Shown here: positions 45,162-53,580 of the stretch, one piece after another
Layout: every line of letters starts with the position of its first letter
How positions within the stretch are numbered: position 1 is the stretch's first letter
From: Pseudarthrobacter enclensis
Lineage (GTDB): Bacteria > Actinomycetota > Actinomycetes > Actinomycetales > Micrococcaceae
Length of the DNA stretch: 64,000 nucleotides
NCBI RefSeq assembly: GCF_001457025.1
Contig: NZ_KQ758605.1
Location: 124,001 to 188,000, forward strand
Reading direction: 5' to 3'
The notes under the pieces: model-generated
The model's input: only the letters and a program-made list of their open reading frames with translations
Databases searched by the model: none
Told to the model about the DNA's origin: nothing
Translations under genes and position numbers: made by a program

Positions 45162-46043
45162 ATGGCCAGCCACGACTCAGGCTCACCGGCGCCCCGCCAG
45201 CTGCCCGGCCACATCGCGGCCGCGCTGGCCGGCGCAGGCGGCGCGGCGGACTCCGCAGGACAGCCCTGGGCGGGCCGCAGCCTCGCAGGTGGGGACGCGA
45301 AGATCCACAACTTCGAGGACGACGACGGCGCGGCCAACGCCGGCTACCTCGCCGCCATCGCCGCTATCCGCGGAGGAGCCGGTGACGAAGCCGCCGTCGT
45401 GGCATCCCTGGCCACTGCACGGGTGTTCATCCCCATCGTGGCCACGCTGGCTGAAGAGGCGGAGGGAAGCCACGGCCTGCAGGCCGACAAGCAGGCAGAC
45501 ATGGCCCTGGTGACCCTGAAGGCAGCCGACGGCAGGACAGCGCTGCCGGCCTTCACCTCGGCCGCAGCGCTGGCGGCCTGGCATCCGGAAGCCCGCCCGG
45601 TCGCCGTTTATGCCGCGCGGGCGGCCCTGTCCGCCGTGGCGGAGGGCGCCGAGCTGCTGGTCCTGGATCCCGGTGCGGACGTCACCTTCGTGGTCCGCAG
45701 GCCGGCCGTGTGGGCCCTGGCCCAGCAGCGTGACTGGACGCCGTCCTACGCGGACGGTGAGCTCGCCGCCGAAATGGGCGCCGCGGCCGCCGCGTTCCCT
45801 GCCGTCCGGCGTGTCGAACTCAGGCCCGGCGGGGGAGTGGCCTCCCGGGGAGCCGACGGCGCCGTGCTGCCGGGAGGCGGTGCCGGACCGGAACTGCAGG
45901 TGGTGCTCTACCTGGAAGACGGGCTCGATGCCGCGGGCGTGCAGCAGCTGGTGGCCGCGCTGCAGGAGGCGTGGTCCCGGAATGTATTGTTTGGGGAGCG
46001 GGTCGATTCGCTCGAGGTCAAGCTGCGGCGCGCAACAGGCTAG
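45162..46043 (+). CDS. SseB-family protein
   Basis: 293 residues. The SseB N-terminal domain is visible as ATARVFIPIVATLAEE, QADMALVTLKAADGRTALPAF and a following AAWHPEARPVAVYAARA. The segment VEGAELLVLDPG also fits. A C-terminal domain ends before LEVKLRRATG. The family was named from enhanced serine sensitivity in Escherichia coli; biochemical role unclear. It follows hisA by 18 bases and may be the last gene of the his operon. Confidence 0.82.
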   Translation: MASHDSGSPAPRQLPGHIAAALAGAGGAADSAGQPWAGRSLAGGDAKIHNFEDDDGAANAGYLAAIAAIRGGAGDEAAVVASLATARVFIPIVATLAEEAEGSHGLQADKQADMALVTLKAADGRTALPAFTSAAALAAWHPEARPVAVYAARAALSAVAEGAELLVLDPGADVTFVVRRPAVWALAQQRDWTPSYADGELAAEMGAAAAAFPAVRRVELRPGGGVASRGADGAVLPGGGAGPELQVVLYLEDGLDAAGVQQLVAALQEAWSRNVLFGERVDSLEVKLRRATG

Positions 46044-46098
46044 CCGGCAGGAACGGGACGATCCCCGGGTTCCTGCGGCATACGTAAGGAACCTTGTC

Positions 46099-47385
46099 GT
46101 GAACTTCGCTCTCTACCGGGAGTTGCTCGCCGTCCGGCCCATCCGGCGGCTGTTGCTGGTGGGCATGATTGCCCGTATTCCGCACTCGGCGGCCGGGGTG
46201 CTGCTGACCCTGCACATCGTCCTCACCCTGGGGCAGGGCTACGCCGCCGCCGGAGCCGCTGCCGCGGTGATGACCATCGGCATAGCCCTCGGGGCGCCCT
46301 GGCGCGGACGCCGCGTGGACACCGCCGGGCTCCGCCGCGCGCTGGTGCCCTCGGTGATATCCGAAGCCGTCATCTGGTCCATTGTTCCGCAAGTGTCGTA
46401 CCAGTGGCTGTTGCCGCTGGTGTTCGTCGGAGGCCTCCTGACGCTGCCCATTTTCAGCGTGGTGCGCCAGTCTTTGGGCGTCCTTGCCGACGGCAACCAG
46501 CGGCGCACCGCGTTCGCCCTGGATGCCATCAGCACCGAGATGGTGTTCATGATCGGCCCCGCCGCGGGCGCGGTGGTGGCCACCAGCGGGCACACCACCG
46601 CCGGCCTGACCGTCGTGGGGCTGGCCACATCCCTCGCAGGGCTGTTCCTGATCTGGTTCAACCCGCCCACCCGAAGCCCCGCCCAGGATGCCGAATACGC
46701 AGGGGACCAGCAGCATGCAGCGGAAGTGGCAGTGGTCTCCGCGGCGCCGGCCCACGTCCAGGAAGCCGCTGCGGACCTGGTGCCGGCCGCGGCAGCACCT
46801 GCCTCCGGGGTCCGCGGCCGGGTGGCGCACAGTTTCGCCTGGTTCACCGCTGCCGTGGCCGCTGTGTTCGCCGTGGCAGCCGGGGCGGGCATGGTACTCA
46901 GCGGCAGCGACGTCGGCATCGTTGCCGCGCTGGAAATCGGCGGCCACCAAGGCGAAATCGGGATTGTCTTCCTGTTCTGGTGCGCCGCATCCGTGGTGGG
47001 CGGCCTGGTCTATGGCGCCATGCACCGCCCTGTTCCACCGCTGCTGCTCCTGCTGGGGATGGCGGCGTTCACCATTCCCATGGGATTCGCCGACGGGACC
47101 TGGTCACTGGCCCTGCTGTCCATCCTGCCCGGACTGCTGTGCGCACCGGTGCTGTCAGCGGCGTCGGAGAAGGTGGCCGACCTCGTGTCCGAGGAACGCC
47201 GCGGCGAGGCGATGGGCTGGTACGGGTCGGCCCTCACCGGCGGGGTGGCGCTGGGATCGCCGCTGGCCGGCGTCTTCATCGACACCATGGGTCCGTCCGG
47301 CGGCTTTGTGTCCGTGGGGGCTGCGGGAGTCCTGCTCTGCCTCGCCGGCCTGCTGCTGCAGCGGAGGCGGCGGCAAACGGCCTGA
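46099..47385 (+). CDS. MFS transporter
   Basis: 428 residues, about 12 membrane helices with an acidic, Ala-rich loop of some 50 residues between helices 6 and 7 (about 205-255). The pattern PWRGRRVDTAG in the loop between helices 2 and 3 corresponds to the MFS motif A region. Probably a drug or metabolite exporter; substrate not known. GTG 46099 has AAGGA eight bases upstream; the frame is open to 45610 but that part is a shadow of the SseB gene. Confidence 0.85.
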   Translation: MNFALYRELLAVRPIRRLLLVGMIARIPHSAAGVLLTLHIVLTLGQGYAAAGAAAAVMTIGIALGAPWRGRRVDTAGLRRALVPSVISEAVIWSIVPQVSYQWLLPLVFVGGLLTLPIFSVVRQSLGVLADGNQRRTAFALDAISTEMVFMIGPAAGAVVATSGHTTAGLTVVGLATSLAGLFLIWFNPPTRSPAQDAEYAGDQQHAAEVAVVSAAPAHVQEAAADLVPAAAAPASGVRGRVAHSFAWFTAAVAAVFAVAAGAGMVLSGSDVGIVAALEIGGHQGEIGIVFLFWCAASVVGGLVYGAMHRPVPPLLLLLGMAAFTIPMGFADGTWSLALLSILPGLLCAPVLSAASEKVADLVSEERRGEAMGWYGSALTGGVALGSPLAGVFIDTMGPSGGFVSVGAAGVLLCLAGLLLQRRRRQTA

Positions 47386-47427
47386 CGCCGACGCACTCCT
47401 GGCGCCTCAGGCCTGGGCTTAAAAGGA

Positions 47428-47465
47428 CGACGGCGGGACAGCCGGTGGAGGCTGTCCCGCCGTCG
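47428..47465. terminator. Terminator between MFS gene and DUF1844
   Basis: A perfect 16-base-pair stem (47428-47443 with 47450-47465) has AAAA on its left flank, giving a U run for minus-strand transcripts. Serves the convergent DUF1844 gene and probably the MFS gene. Confidence 0.8.
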
Positions 47466-47488
47466 GGCGTTGTCCGGGGGAGTCCGCG

Positions 47489-47887
47489 TCAGTTCACCGC
47501 GCCCGTGTACTTCTCGCCCGGGCCCTTCCCCGGAGCGTCCGGGATCAGCGACTCTTCGCGGAAGGCCAGCTGCAGGGACCGGAGTCCGTCACGCAACGGG
47601 CCGGCGTGCTGCGAACCGATCTCCGGCGCCGCTGCCGTTACCAGTCCCGCCAGGGCAGTGATCAGTTTGCGGGCCTCGTCCAGGTCCTTCAGTTCGGCGG
47701 CGTTGTCCTCGGCGGCCAGGCCCAGCTTGACGGCTGCGGCGCTCATGAGGTGGACGGCGGCGGTGGTGATGACCTCGATGGCCGGAACCTCGGAGATGTC
47801 CCGGATCTGCTGCGAGACGTCAGCGGCAGCGGTTCCGCCCTCCTGGGCAGGCTCGAAAACGTATGAATTACTGTGTGGGGTGCTCAT
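47489..47887 (-). CDS. DUF1844 protein
   Basis: 132-residue soluble helical protein. The core EVITTAAVHLMSAAAVKLGL near residues 38-57 and DLDEARKLITALAGLV are characteristic of DUF1844, an uncharacterised family often found beside infC in actinobacteria. Divergent from infC. Function unknown. Confidence 0.85.
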   Translation of the reverse strand: MSTPHSNSYVFEPAQEGGTAAADVSQQIRDISEVPAIEVITTAAVHLMSAAAVKLGLAAEDNAAELKDLDEARKLITALAGLVTAAAPEIGSQHAGPLRDGLRSLQLAFREESLIPDAPGKGPGEKYTGAVN

Positions 47888-47897
47888 ACTGGTAAGC

Positions 47898-47927
47898 TTG
47901 ACACAGACCGACTGAATGTCGTTATTT
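47898..47927 (+). promoter_or_regulatory. Upstream promoter of the infC operon
   Basis: TTGACA (47898-47903), 18 bases, then TTATTT (47922-47927). A second possible -10, TAGAAT, is at 47993-47998. Either gives infC an unusually long leader (about 245-315 bases). Confidence 0.5.
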
Positions 47928-48004
47928 CAGAGATTGCCCTCACAGGCCAGGTTCCCAGCGGCGCCCATCCGCGCTGACGGGAATTTTCTCTGTAGAATGG
48001 CATG

Positions 48005-48250
48005 CAGTTTGCAAGCGGAGTTCTCTCCCACCCGCGTCAGCCGTTGTTCCAAGGTCCACTCCAGGATTCCGTGGAACGCAAGGTTGCCGGGTACCGGTTG
48101 GGCATTGACCCCGGACACCGTCCGGACCAATGTATGCAGTCCCGTTCCGCGGGGCCGTGCAGCCAGCCGATCACGAGGCCTTCGATTGCTCCGGCAATTG
48201 GGGGCCTTCTCTGTTTGCCGGGAAACGACAACAACAACAGGAGCTTTAAC
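48005..48250 (+). other. Long structured leader of infC-rpmI-rplT
   Basis: About 245 bases without a convincing coding frame. It contains short hairpins, for example CCGGAC-ACC-GTCCGG near 48110-48125, and ends in the Shine-Dalgarno AGGAG. Leaders of this operon in other bacteria bind L20; whether this one does cannot be told by eye. Confidence 0.45.
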
Positions 48251-48253
48251 ATT
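48239..48253 (+). promoter_or_regulatory. Ribosome binding site and ATT start of infC
   Basis: AGGAG at 48239-48243, seven bases, then ATT at 48251. No ATG, GTG or TTG in frame is near the conserved N-terminus. ATT is the known autoregulatory start codon of infC in enterobacteria. Confidence 0.85.
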
Positions 48254-49252
48254 AGCGAGCCAAGAATCAATGAGCGTATCCGCGTCCCCGAGGTGCGGCT
48301 GGTCGGCCCTGCAGGTGAACAGGTAGGCATCGTCCGTATCGAGGATGCCCTCCGTCTGGCTGCCGAGTCCGACCTTGATCTCGTTGAAGTTGCACCTCAG
48401 GCCAAGCCTCCGGTGTGCAAGCTGATGGACTTCGGCAAGTACAAGTACGAGGCCGCAGTCAAGGCACGTGAAGCCCGGAAGAACCAGACGAACACTGTTC
48501 TGAAGGAAATCCGTTTCCGCCTGAAGATCGACACCCACGACTACGAGACCAAGCGCGGACACGCACTGCGCTTCCTCGGCGCCGGGGACAAGGTCAAGGC
48601 CATGATCCAGTTCCGCGGCCGCGAGCAGCAGCGTCCGGAGATGGGCATCCGTCTCCTCCAGCGGTTTGCCGACGACGTCGCCGAGGTGGGTGTGGTTGAG
48701 TCCAGCCCGCGCATCGATGGCCGCAACATGGTCATGGTGGTCGGTCCGCTGAAGAACAAGGCAGAAGCGAAAGCCGAGGCCCGCCGCGCCACCCAGCGCG
48801 CCGAAGCCAAGGCCCAGAACGAAGCAAAGGCTGCCGGCCGCGTTGACACGTCCGGCAAGGACCAGGCTCCCATGACGCAGTCGCTGGGTGACCTGCTGCC
48901 CGAAGGCTTCACTGTTTCCAGCGAGCCCGAGGCACCTGCTGAGGAGCAGGCGCCCGCAGTGGCTGAGGCTGCCGCTCCGGAGGTTCCCGCCAAGGCTGAA
49001 GCCCCGAAGCAGGAAGCTCCCAAGCAGGAAGCCCCCAAGCAGGAAGCTCCGAAGCAGGAAGCCCCCAAGGCCTCCGCTCCGGCGCCGAAGCCTGCGGCAG
49101 CTGAGAAGCCCGCGGCGGCCGCGCCTTCGGCTCCGAAGCCCGCGGCGGTTCCCGCTCCGCCGAAGCCCGTGGCCAGGCCTGCTGCACCGAAGCCGGGCGC
49201 CCGTCCCGTGCCCAAGGCAGTGCCGAAGCCGTCAGGCAAGAAAACCACTTAG
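48251..49252 (+). CDS. infC: Translation initiation factor IF-3 with long C-terminal extension
   Basis: Checks start codons and keeps 30S subunits free. The product begins at ATT with [33 protein letters not shown] near 57 and [17 protein letters not shown] near 87 complete the two normal domains, ending about residue 170. The total of 333 residues is about 150 longer than usual: a charged helix is followed by an Ala/Pro/Lys-rich tail with four EAPKQ units. The ATT codon means expression is expected to fall when IF-3 is plentiful. Confidence 0.93.
   Translation: MSEPRINERIRVPEVRLVGPAGEQVGIVRIEDALRLAAESDLDLVEVAPQAKPPVCKLMDFGKYKYEAAVKAREARKNQTNTVLKEIRFRLKIDTHDYETKRGHALRFLGAGDKVKAMIQFRGREQQRPEMGIRLLQRFADDVAEVGVVESSPRIDGRNMVMVVGPLKNKAEAKAEARRATQRAEAKAQNEAKAAGRVDTSGKDQAPMTQSLGDLLPEGFTVSSEPEAPAEEQAPAVAEAAAPEVPAKAEAPKQEAPKQEAPKQEAPKQEAPKASAPAPKPAAAEKPAAAAPSAPKPAAVPAPPKPVARPAAPKPGARPVPKAVPKPSGKKTT
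48998..49069 (+). repeat. 15-base tandem repeat coding EAPKQ
   Basis: Units start at 48998, 49013, 49028, 49043 and 49058 (the last incomplete), inside the IF-3 tail. Bases vary at third positions while the peptide is constant. Confidence 0.9.
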
Positions 49253-49368
49253 TTCACACCTGCCGGAGGCCTTGCCGCCGGCAGTCAGCAAGCAGCAGGC
49301 CGTCCCTGGGACGGCTGCGCGACAGAACTGCAGGCCCAGCCTGCGGATACGTAAGGAGATCGGTTCCC

Positions 49369-49563
49369 ATGCCGAAGATGAAGACCCACAGCGGTGCTAA
49401 GAAGCGCTTCAAGCTGACCGGCAGCGGCAAGCTGCGCCGCCAGCAGGCCAACCGCCGCCACTACCTCGAGCACAAGTCCACCCGGCTGACCCGCCGCCTC
49501 GCCTCCGACAAGATTGTCTTCAAGGGCGACGCCAAGGTCATCCGGAAGATGCTCGGCATCTAA
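49369..49563 (+). CDS. rpmI: 50S ribosomal protein L35
   Basis: 64 residues, entirely typical: [20 protein letters not shown] at the start and [20 protein letters not shown] near the end (the two hallmark segments, each twenty residues or fewer). ATG follows AAGGAG at about nine bases. Second gene of the infC-rpmI-rplT operon. Confidence 0.97.
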   Translation: MPKMKTHSGAKKRFKLTGSGKLRRQQANRRHYLEHKSTRLTRRLASDKIVFKGDAKVIRKMLGI

Positions 49564-49682
49564 TTTCCAAGTTCTTAGGCTGACTGCCGTCCGGCAGCCG
49601 GTCACCTGCCAAAAAGCCTTCTCAGGCCACCGGGATATCCGGGAATAGATGCTTGGGATCAGATTTTCGAAGGAGTACGCAC

Positions 49683-50141
49683 GTGGCACGTGTGAAGAGG
49701 GCGGTTAACGCCCACAAGAAGCGCCGGGTTGTTCTCGAACGCGCAAAGGGCTACCGCGGACAGCGTTCGCGCCTGTACCGCAAGGCCAAAGAGCAGCTGC
49801 TGCACTCGTTTGTGTACAGCTACGGCGACCGCAAGAAGAAGAAGGGCGACTTCCGCCGCCTGTGGATCCAGCGCATCAACGCTGCTTCCCGCGCCAACGG
49901 CCTCACCTACAACCGCCTGATCCAGGGCCTCAAGGCCGCTGAGGTCGAGGTTGACCGCCGCATGCTGGCCGAGCTGGCCGTGTCCGACGCCAACGCCTTC
50001 GCTGCGCTGGTCAAGGTTGCCAAGGACTCGCTGCCTTCCGACACCTCCGCTCCTGCCGTCCAGGCTGCTGCCGCCCCCAAGGCTGCCAAGAAGCCGGCCA
50101 CCCGCAAGAAGGCTGTTGCCGCCGAGGCCGCTGCAGAGTAA
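49683..50141 (+). CDS. rplT: 50S ribosomal protein L20
   Basis: Needed for early 50S assembly. [20 protein letters not shown] near the start and [20 protein letters not shown] are family segments. GTG 49683 is preceded by AAGGAG. The 152-residue product has a tail of about 30 residues rich in Ala, Pro and Lys beyond the usual 117-126; it parallels the IF-3 tail in the same operon. Confidence 0.96.
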   Translation: MARVKRAVNAHKKRRVVLERAKGYRGQRSRLYRKAKEQLLHSFVYSYGDRKKKKGDFRRLWIQRINAASRANGLTYNRLIQGLKAAEVEVDRRMLAELAVSDANAFAALVKVAKDSLPSDTSAPAVQAAAAPKAAKKPATRKKAVAAEAAAE

Positions 50142-50205
50142 GCACTCTTCCGGCCCCGCCAGGGCCGGTTCAGGAACCGGTGGCAGCAGCCACTAGAGTT
50201 CTTGT

Positions 50206-51126
50206 ATGAACAAAACCGGGCGCCCGCAAGATTTACCGCTGTCCAATCCCCGAGCCGATCGGGTCCGTGACGTGGCAAAGCTTGCAGGGCGCCCGGCCCG
50301 TTTAAAGCGCGGCCATTTCCTGGTCGAAGGCCCGCAGGCGGTCCGCGAGGCGTTGAAACTCCACCAGGAACGGCTTGCCGGCGGCGAACCCGGCGTCGTC
50401 ACGGAGGTCTTCGCCAGCGAAGCATGCCTGGACCGTTACCCGGAATTCGAGGACCTGGCAGAAGGCACCAACGCCCGGCTGGCCACGGACGAGGTGCTTG
50501 CCGCCATGGCGGACACGGTCAACCCGCAGGGGATTATCGCCGTCTGCCGCTTCGTCGACGTTTCCCTCGACACCGTCCTCGACGCCGGTCCGCGCCTGAT
50601 TGCCGTACTCTGCCAGGTGCGCGATCCCGGAAACGCCGGAACGGTCCTGCGCGCCGCCGACTCCGCAGGTGCGGATGCCGTTGTACTCACCGCGTCCAGC
50701 GTGGACATCTACAACCCGAAGGCGGTCAGGTCGACAGCCGGCTCACTCTTCCACCTGCCGGTGGTCCTGGGCGCCGATGCCGCGGAACTGGCGGCGGCCT
50801 GCCGCGCGCGGGGGATCGGCATCCTGGCAGCCGACGGCTACGGGTCGCTGAACCTGGACGCCCTGCAGGATGAAAACGCCCGGCGCAGGCTCACCGGTGC
50901 CGGACCGGCGTCGGCGTTCGACCTGGGAGCCCCTACCGCCTGGCTGTTCGGCAATGAGGCCCAGGGGCTGTCCGCCGGGGAACTCGACCTTGCGGACCAC
51001 CGCGTGGCCGTGCCGATCTACGGGGCGGCTGAGAGCCTGAACCTGGGGACTGCTGCGACGGTCTGCCTGTACGCAAGTGCACGGTCCCAGCAGGAGCCGG
51101 CGCACGGTGAGACGACGCACGAATAA
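50206..51126 (+). CDS. 23S rRNA/tRNA 2'-O-methyltransferase, SpoU (TrmH) family
   Basis: SPOUT enzyme of 306 residues. N-terminal substrate-binding domain with KRGHFLVEGPQAVREAL; then the three SPOUT motifs: VRDPGNAGTVLRAADSAG near 141, WLFGNEAQGLS near 245, and the knot motif AESLNLGTAATVCLYASAR near 273. TAGAGT (50194-50199) ends six bases before the ATG, so leaderless. Its target nucleotide is not known; the relative TsnR in producers gives thiostrepton resistance, which I do not claim here. Confidence 0.92.
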   Translation: MNKTGRPQDLPLSNPRADRVRDVAKLAGRPARLKRGHFLVEGPQAVREALKLHQERLAGGEPGVVTEVFASEACLDRYPEFEDLAEGTNARLATDEVLAAMADTVNPQGIIAVCRFVDVSLDTVLDAGPRLIAVLCQVRDPGNAGTVLRAADSAGADAVVLTASSVDIYNPKAVRSTAGSLFHLPVVLGADAAELAAACRARGIGILAADGYGSLNLDALQDENARRRLTGAGPASAFDLGAPTAWLFGNEAQGLSAGELDLADHRVAVPIYGAAESLNLGTAATVCLYASARSQQEPAHGETTHE

Positions 51127-51181
51127 AGGCATCATCCGGTCCAGTGCCAGGTGACCGGAGAGACGCCGCACGAATAAAGGC
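51109..51181 (+). repeat. Partial duplication of the methyltransferase 3' end
   Basis: Twenty-two bases at 51109-51130, covering the last codons and stop, recur at 51160-51181 with a single change. The copies are offset by 51 bases. Confidence 0.8.
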
Positions 51182-51199
51182 CCCGGAAATTCCGGGGCC
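51179..51199. terminator. Terminator between methyltransferase and GlsB-like genes
   Basis: GGCCCCGGAA and TTCCGGGGCC form a perfect ten-base-pair stem around one base; AATAAA lies on the left and ATTG on the right. Likely acts for both convergent genes. Confidence 0.65.
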
Positions 51200-51232
51200 A
51201 TTGATAGCGGATGATTCTGCCAACGGGGCAGA

Positions 51233-51508
51233 TCAGGGTGCGCGCGTTGCCTTGCCGCGGCCGGTGATCGCTCCGTAGATGCCGGCGACAACCAGGCCGC
51301 CAACAATAGCGAGAATCCAGGTTCCGAGGTCGAAGAATGCGAGATCGCCCCGGTTGAACAGGAGGCTGCCGATCCAGCCGCCTACGATAGCGCCAACCAC
51401 GCCCAGAACCAGGCTGGTGACCCAACCGCCGCCGACCCTGCCGGGCATGACGGCTTTAACGATGGCCCCAACGATCAGGCCGAGAATAATCCAAGCAAGA
51501 AAACCCAT
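51233..51508 (-). CDS. GlsB/YeaQ/YmgE-family membrane protein
   Basis: 91 residues with three Gly-rich hydrophobic helices: LAWIILGLIVGAIVKAVMPG, VTSLVLGVVGAIVGGWIG and TWILAIVGGLVVAGIYGAI. Members are called transglycosylase-associated or general-stress membrane proteins; molecular function is not established. ATG follows GAGGAAAC. Monocistronic between two terminator-like repeats. Confidence 0.88.
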   Translation of the reverse strand: MGFLAWIILGLIVGAIVKAVMPGRVGGGWVTSLVLGVVGAIVGGWIGSLLFNRGDLAFFDLGTWILAIVGGLVVAGIYGAITGRGKATRAP

Positions 51509-51641
51509 GTTTCCTCCTCATATTCACGGGAACGTGATGGTCCCGATGAGCCTCAAGCTAACATAACGGGCCCCTAAAGTCAGCAGTTCCGGGGCTTCCG
51601 GCGGCGAACCGGGGCCAGGCATGCCGCGGCCCCGGAACACA

Positions 51642-52850
51642 TCACCCGGCGAGCGGCTGCCTGCGCTCCAGCAGGCCGCTGAGGACGGCGACGCCGAAGC
51701 CAAGAACGGCGAGGACGGCACCCACCAGGGCCGGCGCCACGTAGCCCCAGCCCCAGGCAATGACCAGCCCGCCGAGGAAGGCCCCGAGGGCGTTAGCGAC
51801 GTTGAGTGCCGCGTGGTTCAGGGACGAGGCGAGCGACGGCGCATCGGGCGAGGCATCCAGCAGGCGGGTCTGGAGGGCGGGGATCAGCATGGAGCCGGAA
51901 GCGCCCACGACGAACACCATCAGCAGGGCGGACCAGGGCCAGTGCACTGCAACCGCGTAAATGACCAGGGCGGCGGCGATGGCCGGCAGCACCTTGTACA
52001 GGGTGCCCATGACGGACTTGTCCGCGATCCGGCCGCCCACGATGTTTCCGGCCACCATGCCCAGGCCGTACAGGGCCACGACAACGGGGATCAGCGACGA
52101 CGGGATCCCCGCCACCACGGTCATGGTGTGGGCAATGTAGGTGTAGGTGGCAAAGAACCCGCCAAAGCCCACCACGCCGATGAGGATGGCCAGCCACACC
52201 TGAAGGCGCTTCAGGGCACCGAGCTCACGGCGGATACTGGCGTCAGGGTGGGCTTCCTGGAACGGGACGAACCGCCACACCAGGGCCAGGGTCAACAGCC
52301 CGATGAGGCCCACTAGGACAAACAGCAGCCGCCAGCCGTAAGTCTGACCCAGCCACGTGGCAAACGGCACCCCCACGACGTTGGAGATGCTCAGTCCCGC
52401 CATGACCATCGAGATGGCCCAGCCCCGGCGGGTGGCCGGCACCAGCGAAGCGGCGATCACGGCCGCTACGCCGAAGAACGCACCGTGCGGAAGGCCGGCG
52501 GCGAAGCGCGACACGAGCATGGTGCCGTAGTCCGGGGCCACGAACGAGGACAGGTTGGCCACGGTGAAGAAGACCATCAGGCCCAGGGCCAGGCTCTTGC
52601 GGGGGAGCCGTGCGCCGACGGCGGCCAGCAGGGGTGCGCCCACCACCACGCCCAGTGCGTAGGCTGAAATCAGGTGCCCCGCCTCCGGGGTGCTGATGTT
52701 GAGGCCCTGCTCCACCTCCTTGAGCAGTCCCATCATGGTGAATTCGGTGACGCCGATGCCCACGCCGCCCATGGCCAGCGCCAGGATTGCCAGGCCCAGG
52801 TTGCGCGACGTCATGGGGGCCGCTGTGGACGTGGTGGTGGCGCTGCTCAT
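51642..52850 (-). CDS. MFS transporter, AraJ/YdhP-like efflux group
   Basis: 402 residues, 12 helices. GVTEFTMMGLLKEVEQGL near residue 33 and SAYALGVVVGAPLLAAVGAR near 65 resemble the DHA1 sugar-efflux/arabinose-polymer exporters (AraJ, YdhP, PbuE). Motif A region is ARLPRKSL. Substrate unknown. The frame is open to 53471, but everything above 52850 is antisense to mutT. Divergent from mutT with a gap of 180 bases. Confidence 0.88.
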   Translation of the reverse strand: MSSATTTSTAAPMTSRNLGLAILALAMGGVGIGVTEFTMMGLLKEVEQGLNISTPEAGHLISAYALGVVVGAPLLAAVGARLPRKSLALGLMVFFTVANLSSFVAPDYGTMLVSRFAAGLPHGAFFGVAAVIAASLVPATRRGWAISMVMAGLSISNVVGVPFATWLGQTYGWRLLFVLVGLIGLLTLALVWRFVPFQEAHPDASIRRELGALKRLQVWLAILIGVVGFGGFFATYTYIAHTMTVVAGIPSSLIPVVVALYGLGMVAGNIVGGRIADKSVMGTLYKVLPAIAAALVIYAVAVHWPWSALLMVFVVGASGSMLIPALQTRLLDASPDAPSLASSLNHAALNVANALGAFLGGLVIAWGWGYVAPALVGAVLAVLGFGVAVLSGLLERRQPLAG

Positions 52851-53030
52851 AAGCCTGCTTCCGGGGTGGACTGCTGATGGAAATACGCATGCCACGGCGG
52901 TGGGGCTGCTGGACCGGCAAAGCGCAGGCCCGGAACACGTCAACGGGACGAGGAGGAAGAGTATTCCCGGCGGGCCGGACTCCCCGGGTACCGGGGCCGG
53001 TGTTCCCATTGTCCCCCATAGACTGGACCG

Positions 53031-53474
53031 GTGACTGAACTGATACAGGTGGTGGGTGGTGCGGTGCTCGACAGCCTGGAGCAGCCGTCCACGTTGCTGG
53101 TTGCCCGGCGCAGTGCCCCGGAGAAGCTGGCGGGACTGTGGGAGTTCCCCGGCGGCAAGGTGGAACCCGGTGAGGAACCTGAAGCTGCCCTTCGCCGGGA
53201 ACTGCTGGAGGAGCTCGGCGTCGAAGTGCGCCTGGGAGCGGAACTTCCGGGCGGTGGACCTGCCGGGTGGCCGCTGAACGGGCGCGCCGCCATGAGGGTC
53301 TGGTTTGCCGAAGTCACCCAGGGCCGGCCGCGGCCCCTGGAGGACCATGACCAGCTGAGCTGGGTCCCGTTGGATGATCCGGACGCCGTGATGGCCCTTC
53401 CCTGGATTCCGGCCGACTTCCCGATCGTGCGGGCACTGCTTGCCTCGCTGGCCGTCCCTGCCGAACGGCACTGA
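53031..53474 (+). CDS. mutT: 8-oxo-dGTP diphosphatase MutT-like Nudix hydrolase
   Basis: 147 residues. The Nudix box GX5EX7REX2EEXG is complete at residues 41-63, starting GGKVEPGEEPEAALRRE. Position and length fit the antimutator MutT1/2 class that cleanses oxidised nucleotides, although other Nudix substrates are possible. TAGACT (53019-53024) ends six bases before the GTG, so leaderless. Confidence 0.9.
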   Translation: MTELIQVVGGAVLDSLEQPSTLLVARRSAPEKLAGLWEFPGGKVEPGEEPEAALRRELLEELGVEVRLGAELPGGGPAGWPLNGRAAMRVWFAEVTQGRPRPLEDHDQLSWVPLDDPDAVMALPWIPADFPIVRALLASLAVPAERH

Positions 53475-53580
53475 TCACGAGCCGTTCTGATAAGAACGGA
53501 CCTGACCACACGGCCAGGCACCAGCCGCACTGGAGACCAGGCCCGCGCTGGAAACCAGGCCGGGCCGAAGCCGGCCCGGC

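Noticed and set aside
45610..46098. Upstream extension of the MFS transporter frame
   Set aside because: Arg/Pro-rich shadow of the SseB-like gene; a good ribosome site precedes GTG 46099.
48002..48250. An N-terminal extension of IF-3 from an ATG at 48002
   Set aside because: The region has no resemblance to IF-3 and crosses the Shine-Dalgarno sequence of the ATT start.
52851..53471. N-terminal extension of the minus-strand MFS gene
   Set aside because: Antisense to mutT, and the transporter's first helix begins just after 52850.
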